Of a stretch of DNA of 18,190 nucleotides, positions 1 to 7,170 are shown piece by piece; the stretch's first letter is position 1; each line of letters begins with the position of its first letter. The stretch spans positions 19,763 through 37,952 of the forward strand of contig DDUX01000100.1 of assembly GCA_002345025.1 (NCBI GenBank), read 5' to 3'. The notes under the pieces were generated by a model. It did no database searches, was not told the origin of the DNA, and saw nothing but the letters and a program-made list of their open reading frames with translations. Source of the stretch: Candidatus Accumulibacter iunctus. GTDB taxonomy: Bacteria > Pseudomonadota > Gammaproteobacteria > Burkholderiales > Rhodocyclaceae. Both the position numbers and the translations under genes were made by a program.

Positions 1-755
1 AACCCGAGCCCAAACCCGAGCCCAGACCGCCGCCCAGACCCGAGCCGGTGCCGAAGGCAGTCGCCAAACCCGAACCCAGGCCGGAGCCAAAGCCACCCGT
101 CAAACCCGACATCCCTTTGAAGGAGGAAAGGAAGCCGCTCAAGGAGCCGGTCAGGGAGCCAAAAGCGAAGGAGCCACCGAGCAAGGATGAGGCGAGGGTC
201 AAGGAACCTCCGAAGAAGGACGAGCCGAAGACTCGCGAGCCGCCTCGCAGGGAAGAAGTCAAGCCGAAGGAGCCGCCGCGCAAGGAGGAGCCGAAGTCGA
301 AGGAAGAGCCAAGACCGAGGGAGCCCGAGCGCCGCCCGAGCTTCGACGAGGAACTCAAACGCGAGCAGAAGCAGTTGCAGCAGCAGAAGGCAGCGCAGGA
401 GCAGCGGGCGCGCGCCGACGCCGAGGCGCGTCAGCTCAGGCAATTGCAGGCTGAACAGGCTGCAGCCGAAGCGAAGCGCGGGCAGGCCGAGTACATCGAG
501 AAGATACGCGGCAAGATTCGCGGCAACATCACGCTGCCGCCCAGCATCCAGGGGAATCCGCAGGCCGAGTTCGAGGTGACCCAGCTGCCCAACGGCGAAG
601 TGCTGGAAGTCAAATTGCGTCGTTCGAGCGGCAACCCGGCCCTCGACGCAGCCGTCGAACGGGCGATCCACAAGTCTTCGCCGCTGCCGAAACCCGCCAA
701 ACCCGAACTCTTCGAGCGCGTTCTGAAGATTCCCTACAGGCCGCGCGACGACTAG
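1..755 (+). CDS. tolA: TolA, C-terminal part (5' end outside window)
   Basis: TolA is the periplasm-spanning subunit of the Tol-Pal system. It couples the TolQR inner-membrane motor to TolB and Pal at the outer membrane and is used in envelope constriction at division. The reading frame is open to the first base, so the N-terminal membrane anchor lies upstream; position 48 is an internal GTG, not a supported start. Visible parts, in order, are a Pro/Lys/Glu-rich stretch with PEPKP- and KEPP-type repeats to about base 340, a Gln/Ala-rich helical segment (about 350–490), and a globular C-terminal domain of the TolA/TonB C-terminal type (about 490–750) with the segment GEVLEVKLRRSSGNPALDAA typical of that fold. 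It is followed 22 bp later by an unknown gene and then tolB. The proline-rich middle is unusually acidic/basic and repetitive, as expected for a periplasmic spacer. Confidence is high from the C-terminal domain and context. Confidence 0.93.
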   Translation, partial: PEPKPEPRPPPRPEPVPKAVAKPEPRPEPKPPVKPDIPLKEERKPLKEPVREPKAKEPPSKDEARVKEPPKKDEPKTREPPRREEVKPKEPPRKEEPKSKEEPRPREPERRPSFDEELKREQKQLQQQKAAQEQRARADAEARQLRQLQAEQAAAEAKRGQAEYIEKIRGKIRGNITLPPSIQGNPQAEFEVTQLPNGEVLEVKLRRSSGNPALDAAVERAIHKSSPLPKPAKPELFERVLKIPYRPRDD

Positions 756-777
756 CGACGCCGGCCGGACCGGCAGC

Positions 778-1704
778 ATGGCAGTGAGCTTGACCGTTGA
801 AGTGACAGCACAGCAACTTGATCTCTTCCTCGATTCGCGCGAGGTGGCGCTGGCCAATGAAGTGGTCGCCGCCTTGCGGACAGACGATTGCGCACGAGTG
901 GCCGCGTCGATTGCTGCCCTGCGCGCGGAGGCGCCGGGACGAGCCGATCTGGCGGCTTTCGACGTCCTGCTCGGCTGCCTCGAAAAGCATCGCAACACCG
1001 ACTTCACTGCACTCGACACCGGCAGCCTCGATCAGCTGGTCAGCGAGATCGACAAGCACGTTGCTCCTGCGGCGCAGTTCCTTGGTGGCGAAGCACCTGC
1101 CTTCCTGAACCGGCTCTGGAGGCGTCTGGCAGAAGCAGCCGCGACCTTCCCCTTCGACCGCGCTCGGCCGCACGCCCATGCCGCCGAGCTGTTTCTGCGT
1201 GCGCAAGCCCATGACGAAGCCGAGCAGGCGGCGCAGGCTATCGCCGGCGGCTGCAGGGAACCCGTGGTCCTGCGCTGGCGCGCACTCGCCCGCTACCGCA
1301 CGGGCGGGCTGCCGGCAGCGCGCTGGCAGATCTTCTCGCTCGCCTGGTTCGCGGCCGAAACCTTGCCGCCCGTGCTCGGTGAACTCGCCGCGGCACAGCT
1401 CGACCTCGACTGGCGGCGCTTCCGGGCCGAGGCCGAGACGCCCGACGCGGCGTGGTTTCCGGCCTGGTGTCTACTGGCTCACCCCGAGCTTGCGTCTGCT
1501 CTTGCCGGTGAAATCTCGCCGGCGGTCGAGCAGGCCGCGCAAGACATCCCGGGCATGCTGGCCTATGTTGTGCTGACGGGAATTCTTGCCGTCGAGCAGC
1601 GGGGCTACAGCCGGGCCCTGGTCGAACAAAGGGCAAGGCTGCGAGCGATCGACACCGGCTTCTTTGCCGCCTACATGCAGTCGCGCATGGTCCGGCATCG
1701 CTAG
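778..1704 (+). CDS. Unrecognised 308-aa protein between tolA and tolB
   Basis: I do not recognise this protein. It lies 22 bp after tolA on the same strand and before tolB, a position where many proteobacteria have no gene, so it is probably co-transcribed with tolQRA. The chosen ATG at 778 gives a protein starting MAVSLTVEVTAQQLDLFLDS; the upstream Shine-Dalgarno is weak, so a slightly later start is possible. The product is Ala/Leu/Arg-rich and appears largely alpha-helical, with helical pairs such as those around residues 20–65 and 115–190 that could be degenerate TPR/SEL1-like repeats. No signal peptide, lipobox or transmembrane segment is evident, so it is probably cytoplasmic. A perfect stem-loop begins at the base after its stop codon. 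Codon use and GC content match the neighbours, with no sign of recent transfer. Coding status is well supported by length and the shadow pattern; function is unknown. Confidence 0.8.
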   Translation: MAVSLTVEVTAQQLDLFLDSREVALANEVVAALRTDDCARVAASIAALRAEAPGRADLAAFDVLLGCLEKHRNTDFTALDTGSLDQLVSEIDKHVAPAAQFLGGEAPAFLNRLWRRLAEAAATFPFDRARPHAHAAELFLRAQAHDEAEQAAQAIAGGCREPVVLRWRALARYRTGGLPAARWQIFSLAWFAAETLPPVLGELAAAQLDLDWRRFRAEAETPDAAWFPAWCLLAHPELASALAGEISPAVEQAAQDIPGMLAYVVLTGILAVEQRGYSRALVEQRARLRAIDTGFFAAYMQSRMVRHR

Positions 1705-1725
1705 CGGCAGCGATTGTCGCTGCCG
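1705..1725 (+). terminator. Stem-loop immediately after the unknown tol-operon gene
   Basis: Arms 1705–1713 (CGGCAGCGA) and 1717–1725 (TCGCTGCCG) are perfectly complementary with a 3-nt loop. The stem starts at the base after the stop codon of the upstream gene. There is no T-tract, so it may be a weak or Rho-assisted terminator or an mRNA-stabilising processing site separating tolA and the unknown gene from tolB. Confidence 0.5.
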
Positions 1726-1752
1726 GCATGGCAGTGCCCGTGGGCGACGGGA

Positions 1753-1795
1753 TAACGTATCGTTACAAATCAGAAGCATCCATAGACGATATAAT
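1753..1795 (+). promoter_or_regulatory. Candidate tolB promoter with upstream inverted repeat
   Basis: A perfect TATAAT lies at 1790–1795, 26 bases before the tolB ATG, inside a locally AT-richer stretch that stands out in GC-rich DNA. No good -35 hexamer sits at 16–18 bp; TTACAA at 1763–1768 is 21 bp away, so an activator may be needed. The perfect inverted repeat TAACG-tat-CGTTA (1753–1765) overlaps the -35 area and could be an operator. An internal promoter ahead of tolB is known in E. coli; its existence here is inferred from sequence only. Confidence 0.42.
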
Positions 1796-1821
1796 CGTGC
1801 ATTCTGTGATGGACAGGCGCC

Positions 1822-3114
1822 ATGTCTGGATTTGGAATCAAGCTGCGTTTTCTTCGTCTGGTTGCCCTCAGCGCATTTGCCCTGCTGCTGACGCCTGCCC
1901 ATGGTCAATTGACGGTTGAAATCACCGGCGCCGGGGCCAACCGGATTCCGGTTGCGATTGCCGAATTCGGTGGCGAAGCGAGTTCCGCGCGGATCGTCAC
2001 ATCGGTTGTGCGGGCCGATCTCGAGCGAAGTGGCCTGTTCAGGATGGTCGATACCGGCGGCGTCGTGATGACCGAGGTGACGACTCCAGTCTTCGGAGAC
2101 TGGAAGGGCCGCGGGGCCGATGCCCTTGCTGCCGGCAGCATCGGCGCGGGCGACAATGGTCGTCAGGAAGCACGCTTTCGCCTCTACGACGTCAACAAGC
2201 AGACGCCGCTCGGAGGTTCCGCCTTCGTCACCTCGCAGGCGATGTTGCGAGCCGCCGGGCATCGCATCGCCGACATCATCTACGAGAAGCTGACCGGTGA
2301 ACCGGGGGTGTTTTCAACGCGGGTCGCTTATGTCGTCCGCGCCGGCGCGACCCGCTATGAGCTGCACATAGCGGATGCCGATGGCCAGAACGCGCAGGTG
2401 GCGCTGATCTCCAGAGAGCCGATCATCTCGCCTTCATGGTCACCCGACGGCGGCCGCCTGGCGTATGTCTCCTTCGAGAACAAGAAACCGGTGGTCTATG
2501 TTCACTCGCTGGCTTCGGGCAAGCGAGTCGTCGTCGCGAACTTCAAGGGGTCAAACTCGGCACCGGCCTGGTCGCCCGACGGGCGTCGGCTGGCAGTGGT
2601 TCTCAGCAAGGACGGTGGTTCGCAGATCTTCTTGGTCAATGCCGACGGCTCGGGAGCGCAGCGCCTGACGACCGACACGGCGATCAATACCGAGCCGAAC
2701 TTCTCGCCCGACGGTCAGCATCTCTATTTCACTTCGGATCGCGGCGGCAGTCCGCAGATCTACCGCATGAGCGTCAGCGGCAGCGACGTGCAGCGAGTCA
2801 GTTTCGAAGGCACTTACAACGTCAGTCCGCGCATTTCGCCCGATGGCAGGTCGATGGCTTTCATCAGTCGGCGCGACGGTGGCTTTCGCCTGTCGGTGAT
2901 GGATCTGGCGAGTCGCCAGGTGCAGGTGCTCACCGACTCGAACAAGGATGAATCGCCGACCTTCTCGCCGAATGGCCGGATGGTTCTGATCGCCACCGAG
3001 ATGGGTGGCCGCGGGGTACTCTCTGCGGTCTCGCTCGATGGCCGCATCAAGCAGCGCCTGTCCATTCCCGCGGGTGACGTCCGCGAACCGGCATGGGGCC
3101 CTTTCAACCGCTGA
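1822..3114 (+). CDS. tolB: TolB, periplasmic beta-propeller of the Tol-Pal system
   Basis: TolB is a periplasmic protein that shuttles between Pal and the C-terminal domain of TolA and so links inner-membrane energy to the outer membrane. The 430-residue length equals that of E. coli TolB. An N-terminal signal peptide is visible (basic start, hydrophobic core about residues 10–24, AHG before Gln29). Residues about 30–165 form the N-terminal alpha/beta domain. From about residue 200 onward there are five clear PD40/WD-like blades with the signatures SWSPDG, AWSPDG, NFSPDG, RISPDG and TFSPNG, forming the six-bladed propeller that binds Pal. The ATG at 1822 gives the complete signal peptide; the ribosome-binding site is weak. 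pal begins 39 bp downstream. A candidate promoter precedes the gene. Confidence 0.97.
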   Translation: MSGFGIKLRFLRLVALSAFALLLTPAHGQLTVEITGAGANRIPVAIAEFGGEASSARIVTSVVRADLERSGLFRMVDTGGVVMTEVTTPVFGDWKGRGADALAAGSIGAGDNGRQEARFRLYDVNKQTPLGGSAFVTSQAMLRAAGHRIADIIYEKLTGEPGVFSTRVAYVVRAGATRYELHIADADGQNAQVALISREPIISPSWSPDGGRLAYVSFENKKPVVYVHSLASGKRVVVANFKGSNSAPAWSPDGRRLAVVLSKDGGSQIFLVNADGSGAQRLTTDTAINTEPNFSPDGQHLYFTSDRGGSPQIYRMSVSGSDVQRVSFEGTYNVSPRISPDGRSMAFISRRDGGFRLSVMDLASRQVQVLTDSNKDESPTFSPNGRMVLIATEMGGRGVLSAVSLDGRIKQRLSIPAGDVREPAWGPFNR

Positions 3115-3142
3115 CAACGCATTGTGACTTCGAACATAGCGC

Positions 3143-3147
3143 AGGAG
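3143..3147 (+). promoter_or_regulatory. Ribosome-binding site that fixes the pal start
   Basis: AGGAG at 3143–3147 lies 6 nt before the ATG at 3154. It decides for the ATG over an in-frame GTG at 3124, which would add ten residues in front of a normal lipoprotein signal. Confidence 0.75.
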
Positions 3148-3153
3148 AAATTC

Positions 3154-3681
3154 ATGAAACAACTCGTCATCCCGGCCGTGCTGGCCATTCTGGTCGCTGC
3201 CTGCAGCTCGACGCCGGAGGGCGGTGATCAGGCTGGCGCCCCGGTCGAGTCCCGCGCTGGTGGCCCGTCGGTGGCCACGGTGACCACGGGTGGCGTTGAT
3301 GGCGGCAGACTGCCGGCCGTTCTCACCGATCCAAAGAGCATTCTCTCCAAACGCAGCGTGTATTTCGATTACGACAGCTATGAAGTGAAGGCGGAATACA
3401 AGGATCTGGTGGCGGCGCATGCCAAGTTTCTCACCGAGAATCGTCAGTTCAAGATGCTGATTCAGGGGAATACCGACGAGCGCGGCAGTCGCGAGTACAA
3501 CTTGGCACTCGGCCAGAAACGTGCCGACGCGATCAAGAAGATGATGGCCCTGCTCGGCGCTCGTGAAGACCAACTCGAAGCGGTAAGCCTTGGCGAGGAG
3601 AAGCCAAAGAATGAAGGCCGCAGTGAAGCCGCCTGGGCCGAAAACCGCCGCGGTGACATGCTGTACAGTGGCGAGTTCTAG
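3154..3681 (+). CDS. pal: Pal, peptidoglycan-associated outer-membrane lipoprotein
   Basis: Pal is an outer-membrane lipoprotein that binds peptidoglycan non-covalently and interacts with TolB and TolA. The chosen ATG has a good Shine-Dalgarno and yields a short lipoprotein signal with the lipobox LVAAC, lipidated cysteine at residue 17; the residue after it is Ser, not Asp, consistent with outer-membrane sorting. After a low-complexity Gly/Ala linker, the OmpA-like domain starts at about residue 60 with VYFDYDSYEVK and contains the peptidoglycan-contact region GNTDERGSREYNLALGQKRA. The total of 175 aa is typical. The gene sits between tolB and cpoB; the cpoB GTG starts one base after the pal stop codon. 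Confidence 0.97.
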   Translation: MKQLVIPAVLAILVAACSSTPEGGDQAGAPVESRAGGPSVATVTTGGVDGGRLPAVLTDPKSILSKRSVYFDYDSYEVKAEYKDLVAAHAKFLTENRQFKMLIQGNTDERGSREYNLALGQKRADAIKKMMALLGAREDQLEAVSLGEEKPKNEGRSEAAWAENRRGDMLYSGEF

Positions 3682-3682
3682 A

Positions 3683-4483
3683 GTGTCGGGCCCGTCGCTG
3701 CCGTCGCGCTCGGCGCGAGTGGCCCGTCTGCTGGCGCTTCTTGGCCTGTGCGCGGCAGCGCTCGTGATCCGGCCGGCACAGGCGGGCCTCTTTGACGACG
3801 ACGAAGCCAGGCGGCAGATCAAGGACCTGGCGATCAAGACCAACGAACGCCTCGACTCGTTCGCCAAGGGACAGATCGAGCTGGCAAATCAGATTCAGGC
3901 GCTGCGCGACGAGAATGCTCGTCTGCGTGGTCAGGTCGAGACGCTGAGCTTCGAACTCGACGCGGCGCGCAAGCGGCAGCAGGATTTCTACGTCGATCTC
4001 GACGGACGGCTGCGCAAGCTTGAACCGCAGCCCGCGGCTGGCAACGAACCGAAGCAGCCGGCGGACGAGGGCAGGGCGCCTGTCGAAGCTCCGAAAAAGG
4101 CGGCCAGCGACCCGGCGGCCGAGGCACGTGAGTACGAAGCGGCACTGAACCTGTTTCGCGCCAACAAGCTGAAGGAGGCGGCGGCAGCTTTCGACGCGTT
4201 TGCGCGTGCGCACCCGGACAGCAGCCTGACGCCGAACGCCTTCTACTGGCTCGGCAATGCCCAGTATTCACTGCGTGACTGCAAGAAGGCGATCGACGCC
4301 CACCGCGTGGTGGCCAGCAAGTGGCCAGCCAACTCGCGGGCACCCGAAGCCTTGCTCGGCATCGCCACCTGCCAGCAGGAACTGGCCGACGCCAAAGGCG
4401 CGAAGGCGACTCTCGAGGCCGTCGTGGCCAGATATCCGGACAGTGCCGCTGCGACCACCGCCAGACAGCGCCTGAAGAAGTAG
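3683..4483 (+). CDS. cpoB: CpoB (YbgF), periplasmic coordinator of Tol-Pal and peptidoglycan synthesis
   Basis: CpoB is a periplasmic protein with an N-terminal trimerising coiled coil and a C-terminal TPR domain; in E. coli it links Tol-Pal to PBP1B-LpoB. I chose the GTG at 3683, one base after the pal stop, because it gives a normal Sec signal (RSARVARLL, hydrophobic core, PAQA before Gly). The frame is open further upstream: an ATG at 3611 has a better Shine-Dalgarno but would overlap pal by about 70 bp and give a 58-residue leader. Residues about 40–110 form a heptad-rich coiled coil (NERLDSF…LRKLE), a Pro/Ala linker follows, and residues about 145–266 contain the tandem TPR-like repeats of the family (YEAALNLFRANKLKEAAAAF, FYWLGNAQYSLRDCKKAI, LLGIATCQQELADAKGAKAT). 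The length of 266 aa is normal. Confidence 0.93.
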   Translation: MSGPSLPSRSARVARLLALLGLCAAALVIRPAQAGLFDDDEARRQIKDLAIKTNERLDSFAKGQIELANQIQALRDENARLRGQVETLSFELDAARKRQQDFYVDLDGRLRKLEPQPAAGNEPKQPADEGRAPVEAPKKAASDPAAEAREYEAALNLFRANKLKEAAAAFDAFARAHPDSSLTPNAFYWLGNAQYSLRDCKKAIDAHRVVASKWPANSRAPEALLGIATCQQELADAKGAKATLEAVVARYPDSAAATTARQRLKK

Positions 4484-4490
4484 GCTCGTA

Positions 4491-5147
4491 GTGGCCTCGG
4501 CCAGAGAGCATGTGCTGCAGGTCAGCGAGATCTTTCTTTCCCTGCAGGGTGAAAGCTCGCGCGTTGGCTTGCCCACCGTCTTCGTTCGCCTGACCGGTTG
4601 CCCGCTGCGCTGCCACTGGTGTGACACGGCATACGCCTTCCATGGTGGCCGCGCGATGGCGCTGCCGGAAGTACTCGCCGAGGTCGCGCGTCACGGCGTC
4701 CGTCACGTCTGCGTCACGGGTGGTGAGCCCCTGGCGCAACGAAGCTGTCCGAGTCTGTTGCGCCATCTTGGCGACGCTGGTCATTCGGTGTCACTCGAGA
4801 CTTCGGGTGCGCTGGACATCTCCGGTGTTGACCAACGGGTGTCGCGCATCGTTGACCTCAAGGCTCCCGGCTCCGGCGAATGCAGGCGCAACCGGTGGCA
4901 GAACCTGGCCTTGCTGACTTCATCCGACGAAGTCAAGTTCGTCCTGCGCGACCGGGTCGACTACGAGTGGGCTCGCGGCGTCGTTGTCGAGCGCAGTCTG
5001 GCGGATATCTGTCCGCTGCTCTTCTCGCCGGTCGCCGGCGAACTGCCACCGGCCACCCTGGCCGGATGGATCGTCGAGGACCGCTTGCCGGTCCGCTTCC
5101 AGTTGCAACTGCACAAGGTCCTCTGGGGCGACGAGCGCCGCCGCTGA
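4491..5147 (+). CDS. queE: QueE, 7-carboxy-7-deazaguanine synthase (radical SAM)
   Basis: QueE converts 6-carboxy-5,6,7,8-tetrahydropterin to 7-carboxy-7-deazaguanine in the cytoplasm, a step in queuosine tRNA modification. The 218-aa protein has the N-terminal substrate segment SEIFLSLQGE, the radical-SAM [4Fe-4S] motif with Cys37, Cys41 and Cys44 (CPLRCHWC), the SAM-contacting VTGGEPL, and a C-terminal QLHKVLWG segment typical of the family. The start is GTG 4491, 7 bp after the cpoB stop; no strong Shine-Dalgarno is seen, so translation may be coupled. It is common in beta- and gammaproteobacteria for queE to follow the tol-pal cluster, often with queC next; here no queC follows, and a strong hairpin ends the unit. 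Confidence is high. Confidence 0.95.
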   Translation: MASAREHVLQVSEIFLSLQGESSRVGLPTVFVRLTGCPLRCHWCDTAYAFHGGRAMALPEVLAEVARHGVRHVCVTGGEPLAQRSCPSLLRHLGDAGHSVSLETSGALDISGVDQRVSRIVDLKAPGSGECRRNRWQNLALLTSSDEVKFVLRDRVDYEWARGVVVERSLADICPLLFSPVAGELPPATLAGWIVEDRLPVRFQLQLHKVLWGDERRR

Positions 5148-5154
5148 CACGGCG

Positions 5155-5192
5155 ACCGCCGGCAGCCCGGCAGCGAGCGGGCTGCCGGCGGT
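5155..5192 (+). terminator. Strong stem-loop after queE
   Basis: Arms 5155–5169 (ACCGCCGGCAGCCCG) and 5178–5192 (CGGGCTGCCGGCGGT) form a perfect 15-bp GC-rich stem with an 8-nt loop, starting 8 bp after the queE stop. No T-run follows on either strand. The best reading is a terminator or transcript-end barrier for the tolB–queE unit, since the next gene lies on the opposite strand and converges. Confidence 0.65.
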
Positions 5193-5340
5193 CTGGCAGT
5201 CATGCCCGCTCAGGCGCGCGCAGGAAGTGGTGCGGAACCGAGTTGCGGGTGCCGAGTCGGATCCGCGAGACCCGCCATGCGCTTCCGGCTGCCTCCGGAT
5301 CCCGCGGCGCACGCCGCTACAGGAGGTTGCGGTGCCGGAG

Positions 5341-6414
5341 TCAGGCTCGCAGCCATTCCCGCCACGGTTCGTCCGGCTTGAACGCCAGAACGCGGCCCTC
5401 GTGCTTGTCGGCAATCAGCACCGCGCCTGCGGCGAACAGTGCGCAATCCGCTTTCGCCACTGCGACTGCGCAGGGCGCGCGCAGACCGGCATGCCGCAGC
5501 ATCCCGATCGTCCGGCCACCGTGGGAGACGAAGCGCAGAGCGCCCGCCTGCAGTCCTGTGGCGTCACCAAGCTCGGCGACGACAAAACCCTGCCCGACGG
5601 CGTCGAAATCATCGAAGAGCTTCAGCGGTGCGATCTCGATGACCTCCGAGGGGCCGGCGCTGCCATCCGCATTGATCGGCACACGGCCGAGAACGGAAGA
5701 ACTCAGGCCATTGCCCGTGTAACAGAGGCTGCCGTCGATCAACTTCAGGCCGTTTGGTCTGCAGCCCGGCGGACGGCACCAGATTTCCGCCCTGGCCGCC
5801 GTTCCTGCCGCGACATCCGTCGCTACGCGGTAGATGGCTGCCGCGAGGCCCGGGGCGCTGTTGGCAACGTAGAGCATCCCGGTGCGGGAATCGATGGCGA
5901 TACCATTTGCCAGAACATTGGCAGGCAGTCCGCCGGCTACGACATCGTGCGGCAGCGATGCCAGTCGGTCAGTGAAGGCGAGCGGCGTCCGCCTGAGGTC
6001 ACAGCGGAGGATCCACGATTCGACACGAAAGGTGAACGCCGCCATGTAAAGCTGCAGCAAGCCCCGGGCCGTCTGCTCGACGTCATTGACGTCGCTGAGG
6101 ACCGTCCGCACGAGTGGATTGTCGCTCTGATCGACCCGTGCACAGGCGAGGTAGAGGTGATCGCCGTCCGTCGTGATGCCGTTCTTCATGCAGGGACCCG
6201 GCACACCATCGACCGCGAGTTCGACACGCCTCTTGTCGCAGACCCCGCCAGTGGACGCAACCAGTTCGTACACGCCGTCGCGCGCACTGACGAACAACCG
6301 CTGGTCCTGTGTCAGGAGCAAGCTTTCGACATTCGATAGTTGGCTGCAAAGCGTTCGCAGGGAACCGCCGACGGGTGAGGGTTGTGATAGGAGAGATGCG
6401 TACAATGGGATCAT
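5341..6414 (-). CDS. SMP-30/gluconolactonase-like beta-propeller protein
   Basis: This 357-aa product resembles the SMP-30/gluconolactonase/strictosidine-synthase-like superfamily of six-bladed beta-propellers. The supporting signatures are LANGIAIDSRTGMLYVANS (about residues 168–186), RPNGLKLIDGSLCYTGNG (about 219–236) and KLFDDFDAVGQGFVVAELGD (about 265–284), where Asn and Asp side chains typically line the central metal and substrate site. Family members are lactonases or related hydrolases, but the substrate cannot be told from sequence. No signal peptide is visible with the ATG at 6414. An AGAGG lies 8 nt upstream on the coding strand, supporting this start. The gene is alone on the minus strand, convergent with queE and divergent from the capD side, and has no pathway neighbours. 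It contains ten or more cysteines, which is high for a cytoplasmic propeller. Coding status is strong; specific function is uncertain. Confidence 0.8.
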   Translation of the reverse strand: MIPLYASLLSQPSPVGGSLRTLCSQLSNVESLLLTQDQRLFVSARDGVYELVASTGGVCDKRRVELAVDGVPGPCMKNGITTDGDHLYLACARVDQSDNPLVRTVLSDVNDVEQTARGLLQLYMAAFTFRVESWILRCDLRRTPLAFTDRLASLPHDVVAGGLPANVLANGIAIDSRTGMLYVANSAPGLAAAIYRVATDVAAGTAARAEIWCRPPGCRPNGLKLIDGSLCYTGNGLSSSVLGRVPINADGSAGPSEVIEIAPLKLFDDFDAVGQGFVVAELGDATGLQAGALRFVSHGGRTIGMLRHAGLRAPCAVAVAKADCALFAAGAVLIADKHEGRVLAFKPDEPWREWLRA

Positions 6415-7170
6415 GGAGAACCTCTGGAGTAGACTCCTGCGACCCTGAGCCGCTGCGCCGGGTGGGAGCCGCTGATATCAGCCGCTGCTCGCCGCGTTGC
6501 ATCGGTCTTGATGAACGTGTGTCCTAGCAAGCCGATTGTCCGTCCGCAGGATGGTCCCTACCAATAGTTTTTACTTATGCGACGGCGCCTCGCTTCGCGC
6601 GACAGTAGCCTTCCCGCGCCGACGGATTCGTCGCTGCCCGTGCTGGCCCCGTCCCACTGTAGTACGATGGGCGCCTCGTGGGGCCTTTTCCTCAGTTCGG
6701 TCAGCGAGATGGCGACGGCAGCCGACTGTGGCGGCAGAAGGCGGGATGGTGCCGCAGCGATGGCGTCCGGGCCGATCGTCCCGGCTGATGGCGGTGGCTC
6801 CCTGTCTGGAATCTCATGCTCAATGCACGGTCCTTGATCCGCGTGCGCGTTGCACTCGGGAACGATAGCGAGGCGGTTCCCGGGGTCGTCCCGGCCCTGG
6901 TGATGATCGTTCCGCCGTCCGCTCGACCTGCCCGATCCCGTCGCGGCGAGGCGAGCCTGCGACTGCCTGCTGGGCAGCATCTGGCCAGGCAGTGCGTCAT
7001 CGCCAGGCGGCTGCAGTCTCTCCCTGTGACCCTGCATCGGGGTGCCGACCTGCCGCGCGGCTTGCGGGCCGGTCTTCGGGGGCGACGACAGGGGGTGTCG
7101 AAGCGCCGGCGAACGATGTTGCGTCAGCCGTTGCCGCCCGCCGGCGGTCTGCATCGGCAGGGGGCCCGCG
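6415..7170. other. Roughly 750-bp stretch with no recognisable gene
   Basis: Several overlapping open frames exist on both strands (for example minus 6558–7232 and plus 6816–7178), but their translations are Arg/Pro/Ser-rich, compete with each other, and match no family I recognise. This is what GC-rich non-coding or decayed DNA looks like. An AT-richer patch near 6555–6580 and a 12-bp palindrome at 6471–6482 are the only local signals. The segment must hold the promoter for the minus-strand propeller gene and probably that of the downstream capD-type gene. Confidence 0.55.
6471..6482. promoter_or_regulatory. 12-bp perfect palindrome GCTGATATCAGC
   Basis: A perfect 12-bp palindrome lies 57 bp upstream of the minus-strand propeller gene, in the divergent region towards the capD-type gene. 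It could be a dimeric repressor site; no known operator is recognised. Confidence 0.25.

Noticed and set aside
4984..6339. Long + strand open frame (451 codons) covering the minus-strand propeller gene
   Set aside because: Its product is Arg-rich with no family features, while the minus-strand frame has clear propeller motifs and a ribosome-binding site.
6396..6527. 43-codon + strand ORF with GGAG next to ATG at 6396
   Set aside because: The spacing to the Shine-Dalgarno is too short, it lies antisense over the start of the propeller gene, and the peptide has no recognisable feature.
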